Positions 11,334 to 21,737 of a stretch of DNA of 64,000 bases are shown piece after piece. Source of the DNA: Aptenodytes patagonicus (taxonomy: Eukaryota > Chordata > Aves > Sphenisciformes > Spheniscidae); the NCBI RefSeq assembly GCF_965638725.1, contig NC_134950.1, forward strand, positions 108,894,802 to 108,958,801, in the 5' to 3' direction. Position numbers and translations under genes: made by a program. The stretch's first letter is position 1; every line of letters begins with the position of its first letter. Under the pieces are notes generated by a model. It made no database searches. It was given only the letters and a program-made list of their open reading frames with translations, and had not been told where the DNA came from.

Positions 11334-13793
11334 AAAAGTTTTTGATTGCAGTTTTAAGCCTTCCGTCTAATTGTAATGGCTTCCCTCCCATGGTGGCAAA
11401 GCCTGTTGCTGTTGTTGAGCTATGGTTTGTGCAGGTTTTGGTTTTTTGTGTGGTTTTTTTCTTAGAGAGGAGCAACAAGTGCTAAAGCACCCATCTCCTT
11501 TGTATGAATACTCTCATGCAGCACCAGTTTGATTTAATTGCATGCTGTGTGATGCAATAAATTGCTTGGTGCTCTCTTGGCTGGGAAGTATACTTTGAAA
11601 CCCATTTTACCTAGGCGTCTTTTAAGTGCTTTTTTGGATCCAGTTCCTCTCTCAGTAAATTTGTCAGCGGTGCTGCCCATACTTTCATTCCTATATCTGA
11701 ATTCACATCACCTTTCCATACTAGAAAGTTGGATTATTCCATTTCTAGGAAGAGAACCTTTGTTTTCCTACCCTAGAGGTATGAGATATTTCTTTTCCCC
11801 TGGCATCTCCTCTTTAGGAGAAGAAGTAAGATGTAAGCTTTAGGAGGCTTATGGTATCTGCCAGTAGAAGAGGGTCACTACAGGGGACAAACCTGCAATG
11901 ATGTGAAAGGCTGAAAGCAGAAGCCAGTTAGAAGAGGACATTTAGAGCTAGGAAAGGCCAAAAGGATGAAATGGAAGACAACAACAGGGATCAAAGCGGC
12001 AGCAACAGTAAGAAGCAGAAAATATATGATTTATTTCCTTCTTTTTTCACTCCCTGGGAATAATGAAGGATGGTTTTCCCCCTTCTTCTTTCCATTTCTT
12101 CAATAAAAATGAATTAAAACAGAAAAAAACCCACAAACCCCCAAAGAAATTAAATACTACAGATGCAAGACAGTGAGTCACTGACCTATAACGCAAGTTC
12201 AATCTTCTTTTTTAATGAATACTTAGGCAAAGTAGAACAACTTTGACAGGTAACACTTAAAAGCCCTGACTCTGCAGTAAGTCTAGAGATGGCGATTACT
12301 GCCTTGTGACCTAGGACTCTTGGTTTCAAGGTCCTATCTCAGATGAGAAGGGGATTTGAAATGCAGTCTCTCACTTCCTGGAGTTTTATCCTGTGGGCTG
12401 CTGAAACTAAAGGCAGATAGATATACCTCCTGTCTGACTGGTGTCTGCTACACATCTCCTGCACACACATCCCATTTCAGGGTGGAGGGGTGGGACTGAT
12501 GTAAAGTACTGTGAGATCACGTGCATGGGCAGACCCATGAGGCTGGCAACCAGGAGCTGCTGTCAAGCTCTATGGGGTTTGCATGCCCACTGGGACTGAC
12601 TGCACTATCAAACAAAATTTCATTGTATAGGGGCATAAGGTACCTACATAGCAGTACAAGGACTGAGCAGCAGATCTGAGGTTTTGGGGGGGGGGAGGGC
12701 TACCTCCTAGGTGGGGTCCTAGGATCTGTGCCTAGGTCTAGTTTTTAGTAACATTTGAAAATGTTAGCAAATAGCTTCAACTGGCCCAACTTTTCTAGGT
12801 GCTGCTAGGCTCAGTCAAAACTTCAGTATGTTTGTTCATTTTTTTCTAATAGGTCAGAAGTGTTGAGGAGTGATCTGTTTTAATAGGCATTGTGGACTGC
12901 AACGACAGATGGAGCTAAGGGAGACTTTTGTGCTTGTATGTCTTATAGAACAAAACACACCGGAGTACAGGTCAGTGATACTGCTGTGTGATTTATTACT
13001 CGGGGTTTTGTCCATAGCAGGAATGTAACTGTGTTGTGATTTAGAGAAAAAAAAAGAATCTGTTTTTATTTAAGAGTTTTCCACCTTTCCTAGTTATCCT
13101 AAACTTGTTCACTATGATGAGCAAAAAAGTAACTTAGTTGCCAGTTCTCTGTTATTTAAATCTGAAATATGTTAAATATGTGTGCTAAACATTTTTCTCT
13201 TCAGTCTGGCCTCCTACAGAAGCACTGCAGCTGGGTAGAGCACTCCGAGCTCTGTCAACAGGAGTGTTACCATTGCTTCAGTGGGAACAAGGCTGAGCTA
13301 ATAAATCCAGGGTGAAGACATTTCTGTCTCTTCCCTCTGTTCTTGGTAGTGTTTTTGTTCTTCTCCATCCAACATCATGCTTAGTCACCATCAGCAGGTA
13401 GATTGTGTAATATCCGTTCAGAGACAAGTGTACTGAAAACAGTTCCCTAGGTCAAGGTCATAGCTTAGCTCCTAAAGGAAAAATACTGCCCTAAAAGAGC
13501 ACCCTCAGTGGGAAGGCTGTTATGAACTTTCAAACATGTTCAGTGTTGCATTTGAAATCCAGGACAAGAGCAAGGCTCGAGAACCTGTTGCAACTCTGGT
13601 TTACATTCATCCATGCAGAAAAAGGTCTTTTTATTTTACAAAACATGATGCCTTGGGTGTTATCTTCTCATAAGAATCTGGTGTCTGTAGTCCCTAATCT
13701 TTTCCAGCCTCAGCGCCTGCAATCCATACTTAAGGTCACTAATAATTAGAGGCCTATTTTTTGGAGGTGTTGGACTCTATGGCTTCCTTTAAG

Positions 13794-13813
13794 TTTTTTT
13801 TTTTTTTTTTTTT
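13794..13813 (+). repeat. Poly(T) tract of 20 bases
   Basis: Uninterrupted T run. It could be the tail of an old retroposed copy on the minus strand, but no target-site duplication or element body is visible. Confidence 0.8.
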
Positions 13814-14034
13814 ACACTGTGGTGATACTGCAATATAAATATGCATAAAGGAACTTTGCACATGAAGAGAGTTGCTAACCAAACAGTAATTTGCCACTGC
13901 TGCCACTAGAGGATGAACATTAAACAACATTGAAACTGCATACTACTAGTGCCTCTCTCAAAGCCTATTCTTTTCAAAGTATATGTGTATACTAGAACAG
14001 AAAACTAGCTGTATCATTAAACTTAAACATTAAA

Positions 14035-14062
14035 CTCCAGTAGACTTGGGAGTCTACTGGAG
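14035..14062. repeat. Perfect 12-bp inverted repeat with 4-base loop
   Basis: CTCCAGTAGACT (14035-14046) and its exact reverse complement AGTCTACTGGAG (14051-14062) flank TGGG. Both arms are mixed-sequence, so it is not a low-complexity artefact. It lies in intergenic sequence about 3 kb beyond the 3' end of the CCDC201-like gene. Function is unknown. Confidence 0.75.
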
Positions 14063-17009
14063 AAACAAATGAAAGTGCAAACCCTGTAAACAAAATAAAT
14101 ACTAGTTTGGGTTTTTTCCTTCATTTTGCTCCAATGGATACACTTATACGTGAAGTGCAATAATAGCAGTGTAGTTTTGTATGTGTAGCTTGCTATATGT
14201 AGTTTCATATTCCCTAACATCCTGGCTTTTGAAAATTAGAGACAAGACTTTCTTTGGGAACATCATTCACTAGGGGATAATGTGTAGTTTAGTACCGTAT
14301 AGGTCTGGTTGAAGTCCCTTGGTATTCTAATCTATAATTAACAATAATACTGTTGATGTAGAGTATCAGACACATTTCAGAAAACCCCTGAAGCACCAAT
14401 TAATTCTATTAATATTTTCTCATGAAAGGCATGAGAGCAATATTGTGACTTTAGCAAATTCATGAGGACCTACATTACTGCGAGATAAATGCTATACAGT
14501 CTTTTGTATTTCTTTTTAAACATTCCAAAGAGAGGAAATAGAAGTGGTTTCCAAAATCCTGAAAGCCCATAGTTTTGTGCGTCTGTCTGCCTGATACAGC
14601 TTCAGGACTTGCAAAGACCCAAAGTCAATTCTGTGTTACCACTCTGGGCAATTTGCTTCCCTCCACTGAGGAAAGCCTCTGGGATTTTATTGGCAACAAC
14701 TAGTTCCATGAATTTGGCAGGGTGGCAGCCTTGTTTTCTGGAAAACTTTCCCAGCATTTACTGTGTTCTGAATCTTAGAAAGTTTTGCGTTGCAGTTGGC
14801 ACAAACCCAAAGAGTTCATAGATCTTAAGCAGCCATATTCCCTGGATTCCTCTTGCATTTGATGTAGCCCGAAGCAGGGTCTGAGAAGGACTTTCCCAGA
14901 AACTACATCCCTGGCCTGCTAAGGGCTGGAACTTGATCCAATTGGCCTTTAATGACCTTTCCACTTGGCCTAGCATCACATTGGGGGTCAACCTAAGTAG
15001 ACAAAGGCACTTAGGGGTATGACAGCCAAGTCTGAGTTTTGGCAGAAGACTGACATTGGGTATCAGAGGGTATCAGATCAGGTATCAGACGGACAAGGAA
15101 TCCAGCAGTGAAGAGCAGGCATGGAAGACAGAAGACTTCTGTGTCTTACAAGGAAGGAAGCCACTAGAGGCCAGATTGGAGAAAACATTAGATGGAAACA
15201 TTTGAAGACCAAGGAACTGGATAGGCTCAGGCAGAAGCCAAGAGTGACTTTGAGAGGTGATTGGGAGAGAGAAAAGCAGAAGCAGCATCAAGACTTTCTG
15301 AGACCAGGATGAGAAGCCTGAAGAATGAACAAGTGGAACTGGCTATCTGGGAAGGTACAAATAAACAAGAGACAGAACTGGGTCATTTGGATTAAGCATT
15401 GGCTCATGTGTTCAGACTAATCTGTGCTTGTCCCAGGGGTAGAGGAGGGTTTTACGCTAACCTTGCACTTGCCTGATCTTAGTTCAGCCCCTGGCACAAA
15501 TCATAGATGCTGATGAAATGCCTGCAAGCTCAAGGGGAATAGCAGCACATCTGCAACCGTGCCTATTTTATCTCAAAAACAGCTTGGGATCTACATCAGC
15601 CAGGAGCTCCCTGGTTGCCAGAGGAACCTGTGGAGGCCAGACAAGCAGCCTGGGTAACACATACAAACAAATACCAGAACATTAACTAAACATCAAACCA
15701 AGTGAGCGTGCCTTGGCTCGTGACCTGAGGGGCAACATTGCCCCACTGCCTGACTACTGCAGAAAGCCAGGTTTGAAGACAAGGCTGTTCTCCTGAGAAA
15801 CTCTAAAGAGTTTCACTTCAGGAATCATTAGCAAAAACATCCTAATTCCTTTTAAATCCTGAGAGAGGTTGTAAAACCACAACTCCACTCTTGCATTTTT
15901 GAGCATAACACAGCTGCTATTGGTTAGCCTGTCTCATGACCTTGGCTTGGGCCATGCTTCTGCTTCTCTGCCATCTTGGACATGAGATATTACAAGTTTC
16001 AGCGTGTGAGAAGGAAATGGAAAAGCTTCCCTTGCCTCCATCCTTAATTTGCAGCTTCTTTTGAACGGGACCTCTCCCCACTGGGGTAATGAGGTCATGC
16101 CTGGGCCAGGCTGCAAAACCAGTATAGCCAGGAAAGTGCATGTGCTAGCACCACACAAGTGCAGGGATATGTGCGTTCATGTGGTAAATCTGTTCTGGAT
16201 CCCTGCTGCTGATACCCCATAGATCACTTAGAAGTGTTAAACTCTGCCTAAAGATTAAGTAACAGACAGCAGCAGGAACTAACATGAGCATTATGCTTTT
16301 TGTATCACTTCTTGACTGGTGCTTCAGAAAGAGCTTCTGTGAGCTAAACTGCCATTTTGCCAATGCACCTGTCAGGGAGGCACCCTTCTCCCCGCCCCAT
16401 GCAGCAGCTCCAAAGAAAAACAGAAAACTCATACCCCCTCAAAGCACACAGCTGAGCATTAAGGACCTCCAATGCAACAGTAAGGTGCATTTACAATCTG
16501 CAGCTGGGGCAAACTCATTTTGAACCAAAACTTCAAAACAAACTGCCATTAATTAGTAATCTCTAGAGGCTGGCCTCCCTCCTTGGTGCCTCTCACTATT
16601 TCCTCATCTCCCCAGCTAGCAGCAAAAACATTCCCGATTGCATCAGTTTTGATTACTCTTTAGATGAGGAGATTCTCCTTTGGCTAACCAGGATTGCACT
16701 CTATGTGGCTACTAGGACTTTGTCACTTAAGGAACATCAGCAACCCTAGCAGATTTGAATGCTATACAAAAGAGTATGGTTAGGAAGAGCTGTGGCAGGA
16801 TGAAGAATGTTTCTTACACAAAGTTCTCCCTCCCTTTGTTCTAGACCTTCAGCCATTATAAATTAACATTGGCTCTCATGTAGAGGCACTTCTTAATTTG
16901 TACCTGACTCCTCCTAGATTAAGAGGCAAAAAGAATCACAAAAAAAACAAAGAAAGAACATTTTGGAAGGAAAGAGGAAGTCTAACAGGCACTACAGTCA
17001 GGTGTGTGA

Positions 17010-17015
17010 TTTATT
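17010..17015 (-). terminator. CCDC201: Poly(A) signal of the CCDC201-like gene
   Basis: AATAAA on the minus strand, 58 bases after the stop codon, implying a very short 3' UTR of about 80 bases. The downstream GU-rich element is weak. Confidence 0.5.
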
Positions 17016-17072
17016 GGAACCAGCTATTCCCACAAGAAGGATGTGATAGCACTAATTCCATAGGTAGTTCAA

Positions 17073-17159
17073 TCAAGCTTCTTCAATTGTCAGTTCATGT
17101 TCAGTAGCTTCCTCAATGTTTTTAAGTTGACGAAGCACCCATTCTGTTTGTTTCTTTCT
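17073..17159 (-). CDS. CCDC201: CCDC201-like exon 2 (terminal coding exon)
   Basis: The acceptor TTTTCTTTTCTATAACAG precedes 17159. The frame continues in phase 0 as RKKQTEWVLRQLKNIEEATEHELTIEEA and stops at TGA (17075-17073). The block NIEEATxHELTIE is nearly identical to the C-terminus of human CCDC201 as I recall it and is the strongest evidence for orthology. The exon is too short to show up as an open frame of its own. Confidence 0.82.
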   Translation of the reverse strand, partial: RKKQTEWVLRQLKNIEEATEHELTIEEA

Positions 17160-18623
17160 CTGTTATAGAAAAGAAAATATTATTTAGTCAATCTAATCCA
17201 TTCAGATGTCACCTGCTTTTAGGAAAAAAAAAAAAAAACATACACAAAGGCATTATGAACCCAGCTGGATTTTGGCTGAAGTTCTCCATTTTTTTTTAAG
17301 CTACGAAGCCTTTACTCTCAGAGTGGGCAAGTTTTCCTGAGTTTCCAACACACCCATGAACAATATGGTACAGGGGAAAACAAACAAATCAGAACAGAAT
17401 TTGATGGCTTCACACTGACATGACAGCCTTCAGAGTCTAACTGCTGCCTCCCTATCCTTTCTATGGGCTTTCCACAGGGCCCTTACCAATAATCAAAGTT
17501 CTAGGAAATTGAGTTCTCATGCTCCACAGAACAGAAAAATAAAGACCTGCATATGGTCTATTAATCTAAGCTTTCCCCAGGAAACCCTACACTAATTGAA
17601 GGACTGCACACAAGACCCCATTTGCAATGACTGATGTTCTTTTTACAGAGCACGACGATTTGTATTAAATAAGGAAAGAAGTAGATTATTTGTTTCTCTA
17701 GTTCTAGTTAACTTGCCAACATTAAGAAACTTGAAAATTTAAATCACTGATTTCTTCCCGTTTTTAAGTTTCTCCTAAAGAAAGATGTTAAAAAATGTAC
17801 TTTTGCACTAGTGTACACAACTCATCATGCAAGTTCACAAGGTGAAGCAAGTACAGGTTTGGAAGACTGCATCCCATCTAGTCTGTGATTAGGAATGACA
17901 CCACAAAGTCTAGCAGGTTATGACCCAATTCATAAATATATGTTCTCACTAGTAAAGTTGTGGAGATGTTCCACAACTAAAATATTCCCATATTACTAGA
18001 AAGTTCTGTATATATTCAGCATTGGTAGGAAATTTTATAGCTTAGCTATTTTATAACTAAGGGAAAGCAATTACCACAAGAGCTTTATCAATTTTCTTCT
18101 TTCTACTTTTTAGTATCGGGACATCTTTTATCCCTGGTATTCCAGTAATAAGCCATGAAGGTCCACTCTTGGGATTTACTACAGCCTCCTCAGATGCTTT
18201 GGTGGGAGCTTGAGTTTCCACTTTTGGGACAACCTTGTCACTTGGCTCTTCATTTGATTCATCAGAGGCCAACACCGTGGAAAGCCTCCTTCTAGAAAAT
18301 ACAACCCGAGAACTTTGGCTTATGTCTTTCTTTAATTCTTGTGAGTCAAACACTGTTGAAAGCCTTTTCGGGGACATAGGAGGGATGTATGCTTCAACAC
18401 GTGCTAATGATACTTGAGCTAATGATCTACTTAGATTTGATTTTGGCACTGGAGATCCATAAACTGTCTTACTGGCATCTTGGTCCTTGATTGACTGATT
18501 TGTCAGATCTGTAAGAGATGGCATTGTTCTTGAAAGCACTGAGTCCACTGGAGTGCTGTGTTTCACCATTCTCTTTTTCAGAGATCTTTTAACATTCAGA
18601 AAAGAATCTTCTTCCTCCGACAT
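17073..18623 (-). CDS. CCDC201: CCDC201-like protein (two exons, 211 residues)
   Basis: The joined product of 18623-18075 (183 codons) and 17159-17073 (28 codons plus TGA) is a basic, serine-rich protein without signal peptide or membrane segment. Shared with human CCDC201 as I recall it: HSTP near the N-terminus (residues 22-25), GSPVP (56-60), RRLST (112-116), SW followed by GIPGI (156-165), a basic patch (RKKK), and a final exon ending NIEEATEHELTIEEA where human has NIEEATQHELTIEDD. The family's role is unresolved; human CCDC201 is expressed in oocytes and its loss is linked to early menopause. The position between ADCY1 and IGFBP1 fits. The coiled-coil part is the short helix of the last exon. 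The identification rests on remembered sequence, not a search; that it is a real spliced gene is better supported than its function. Confidence 0.8.
17160..18074 (-). other. CCDC201: Intron of the CCDC201-like gene
   Basis: GT-AG intron of 915 bp (GTAATT ... ATAACAG), phase 0. It contains a 15-base poly(A) run on the plus strand (17224-17238) and nothing else of note. Confidence 0.8.
18075..18623 (-). CDS. CCDC201: CCDC201-like exon 1 (coding)
   Basis: Starts at ATG 18623 in context CAAGATGTCGG (A at -3) and runs 183 codons to GTG before the donor GTAATT (phase 0). The motif RLSTV occurs twice (residues 87-91 and 113-117), each followed by an acidic stretch, which looks like an internal duplication. 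Several S/T-P sites (HSTP, GSP, MSP) could be phosphorylated. An in-frame TAA lies just upstream, but the same place reads as a possible acceptor (TTTTCTTAAG), so a 5' exon adding residues cannot be excluded. Confidence 0.8.
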
Positions 18624-21200
18624 CTTGAAGTCAGGTTTATTGCCTTAAGAAAATAAGAAGAGAAAATTGTGTCATTGCTCACATAGAAAGAGGTGCCATG
18701 TTCAGCTGCTGCAAAAACAAATCCAAGGTGTTCCTATTTTCATGTCTGCATTCTGTCTTTACATGGAATTTATCTTTTGTATAGAATTTATCTCTTGTAT
18801 AGATCAGTGTTCTTCAAGGGTTTGGAAGAGCCATGTTGAAAACAGAACATTAGAAGACAGCTTGTCACACAAACAACACTTACACCTGTCCCAGCCCTCT
18901 GCACGTGGAGCTCCACATATGCTAGAATTTTTAAAGATCTCATTAACTGCAACATCATTAAGACAGTGTTTTCTCCTTCAGAGTATACAAATAATATACT
19001 TTTGCGGTTTCAGCTGCTAACACTGGGTAGGTAGATGAAAACTGTTACATGCCAGAGGGATTACCATAGCGTAGCAAAAATTCAAGTGTTCTAGAGAAAT
19101 GTGCAGAGAAGTTCTGGATTCAAGCAAGCATCTCTTACTCCAGTTGCCATTTTGTTTCTCTTATTTTCTTAAAAGGAGGCTCACAAACCTCTCATTCCCT
19201 CCTACTTAGTTGATATTTGGCTTACTTCTTCTGATCTTAAAACAACTGTGTTCTGTGCAAGTCTGTTTTCAACTGAATTTACAACAATGGCACTGTTGTT
19301 TGTTAGTAGCGTTTCCCCTAACCATTTGCCAACCCCCAACAAAAAGGAACTTGACTTCTTACACATGGAGAAGCCTAAGATAAATATATCCAGTTTAAGA
19401 TATATTTAAGATAAATGTCTTAATTAGATGAGCAGTTAAGTACTTCTAGCAACTGTTGAACTCTTCGCTTTCATGAGGCAGTTCAGGTATTTCATGGAGG
19501 TTGATTGCATGAAGCTCATCAAGGAGGCAATATGTTTTAAGTGCCCATATTCTAAGCCCTATAGATCAAAGGCCTTGGTGGGGGTTGGGGGACATCATGA
19601 CTAAGGGGGACACAGGAGGACAGGGAGATATGTCTACTGAAGTAAAAGGCATCAGTTCTCCATTCCTTGTCAATGTTTTGCACCTGTGTAGGGTCTGAGT
19701 TTAGCAGAGTTTCACACCCACTTTATATTTCTAAAGAGCAGGAGGCAAGAGGTAGAGCACTGACTCTTCAACACAGCAAGTCAGGTGTTTTGTGTTTTTT
19801 TTTTTCTCCGGGGTGTGTGTGTGGGGGGGGGGGGGGCGGGGGGGTGTGTGGATAAAACCCCATTATCGCTTCTATTTAGATACCCATTTCTTCTCTTACT
19901 CCTTAGCAGTGCTAGCTTGTGTGACACATTACAAGCAGCACTCAGCCTACAGACACTGCCTTCTTCCTTTCCTGTTCAGCCAGATTGACTTCCTTTAGTC
20001 TTTATCATAGACACTTACTGGCAGTAAGCTTGCCTGATTAAACTTAGAGAGGGAATAAGGAGTTTGCAACCTCCCCCCCCCAGCTCATCCTCAGCTATAC
20101 ATTTTGGTGCCTTCCCCTTACTCATTAAAGTTTAGATGGTCAATTAAAAGATACTTAAAGTTAGTTTTTAAAGAACATTTTCAATCAAAGCTTCTGAGAA
20201 AAACAACAAAATGTTTTTGGTTCCCCCCCCCCACACACACTATTCTCTGCTTTAGAGATACATATATACAAGCAACAAACTTTTTCTGTTCAGTTGTTTT
20301 ATAACACCATTATAGATAAAGGAGGGGAGAAGTCTAAAAACAACAGAGAAAAAGAAACCATTTAAGATTGTCAGTCTACCACAGAGAATGTATCTTGCAG
20401 CAACTTTGACAAAAGAAAACAGCCTTACCAAACCTACCAGGTTCCCTCTGATATCTTCCTCTGCTTCTCAGGTGATCTGGCTTCAGCTGCTACTTCACTT
20501 CTTATAGCCCTGCTAGCCTCCCAACATTCTTTGCTGCGGAGACTACCTAAATCACACATTTAGCATTTTTTAGGAATTTCAGTAGTACTGCTAACTGAAT
20601 AAACTACTAAATAGAAATCTAGGATGAATTAATCATAGGAAAATGGGCTAGCCAATTTATCTATGCGCTATGTTTATTGCTATTTAATCTCTGCTGCTTG
20701 CTGTCTATTTCAATCACAAAAATACATCTAGTGGTTAATTGGCTTCACATGGCTGCTTAAGGCACATTGAGGATCTGTCACAAGGTGGATGTACGTTGAT
20801 GGAGTGTATCTGTTCCCATCCTGATTTTATTTTCTCACTGCTTCTCTTGCCCAAAATATAAAGGAGAAAACAAATGTTAAATCTGCCATGAAAAAGCTCT
20901 TCTTTTAGGAAAATAGGTAGTGAGAATAAACTGAAGATTTTTTTACTGCAGTCTGAATTTCACTGTGTTTGCAGCTAACAACTGTGTAAATGGCAGCATT
21001 TTATCCTAAAACAAGTGGTTTCAATATATCAGCTCTTAGATGACAATTGCTTTGGTCTGAAATGGTATGGTTCAGGTGGAGGACCGTAATTTTTGTCGAC
21101 AGAGAAAAGCAGCTGGACTGCACCAGCCCCGCTGAATTGCAAGTCAGCTCTGTGGTGGGTGGCAGTAAACAGCTGCTATCACAACACTGTAGAGAAAGCA
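18624..21200. other. Sequence upstream of the CCDC201-like gene
   Basis: The 5' UTR and promoter of the CCDC201-like gene should lie in the first part; no TATA box or CpG island is evident. The interval also has a short 18-bp tandem repeat (18764-18799), a large G run (19823-19844) and C/CA runs near 20073 and 20223. No gene is seen. Confidence 0.5.
19796..19850 (+). repeat. T run followed by TG and long G tract
   Basis: About ten T bases, then TG repeats, then 14 G, one C and 7 G, then TGTGTG. A strong simple-sequence feature with quadruplex potential, and a place where assembly length errors are likely. Confidence 0.8.
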
Positions 21201-21224
21201 CAGGCATGGGGTAGCCCATTTTGA

Positions 21225-21440
21225 CAAAGCGTGACCTGTGGACCTTTAAATTCTAAGCTGATCAGACAGACCTAATTTCAGGGCTTTATGTGGGTGACCT
21301 GAGGTCGTAGAGTGCATCTAGCGCAGACAGAGGGGCGAAGGGCTGATCTCACCGGGATTTGAACTCGTGGTTCCAGGGAGTCTGGACATTTCAAACCTAA
21401 TCATAAACCACCCTCTCTTGCCGCATTAATAATTGCACTA
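21225..21440 (-). mobile_element. tRNA-derived SINE relic (MIR-like)
   Basis: On the minus strand the segment around 21345-21390 reads CCAGACTCCCTGG and then GAGTTCAAATCCCGGTGA. This resembles the tRNA-like head of MIR and related amniote SINEs, with a box-B-like GTTCAAATCC. No full cloverleaf can be folded, so it is not a working tRNA gene. The boundaries and the exact family are uncertain. Confidence 0.5.
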
Positions 21441-21718
21441 TGAATAGAGAATTGGAGCTACCAGTTCAATATTTAGGAATAACAGTCTGTCAGTATATGG
21501 GGAAAGTTGCTAGGTTTAAATTATGTGCCCCTAAGGAACTGAAAGAGAGCTTGAGAAATGGAGGCACTTTACAATCACATGGATTGCACGAGTAAACATC
21601 CTGGAAATAAATAGTCTGTCCAGGATAAGCTATTTATTTCCTAAACTCCCAGGGGAGGTTCCTACAGGAATATTTTGAAAACTAAACAAAAACTATTTTG
21701 AGATATTTGTGGCTGGGC

Positions 21719-21737
21719 AAAAAAAAAAAAAAAAAAA
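21719..21737 (+). repeat. Poly(A) tract
   Basis: Run of 19 A. It may be a tail of an old retroposed sequence, but no clear element body precedes it. Confidence 0.75.

Larger units (their letters stand above)
4201..17000. other. Intergenic region between IGFBP1 and the CCDC201-like gene
   Basis: About 12.8 kb with no supported gene on either strand. Open frames are short (at most 112 codons), lack recognisable domains and are not linked by convincing splice sites. It holds the upstream G-rich cluster, simple repeats (a CA/TA tract near 7267, a G run near 12686, a 20-base T run near 13794) and two short perfect or near-perfect hairpins described separately. Liver enhancers of IGFBP1 could lie here, but none can be identified by eye. 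Confidence 0.6.

Noticed and set aside
15121-15312. Arg/Lys/Glu-rich 63-codon frame with nearby short GGTATCAGA repeats
   Set aside because: Purine-rich composition explains the charged residues; no transposon or gene signature could be matched.
21340-21390. Possible tRNA gene
   Set aside because: Only a T-arm-like segment is present and its stem pairs poorly; no acceptor stem or anticodon arm. Better explained as a SINE relic.
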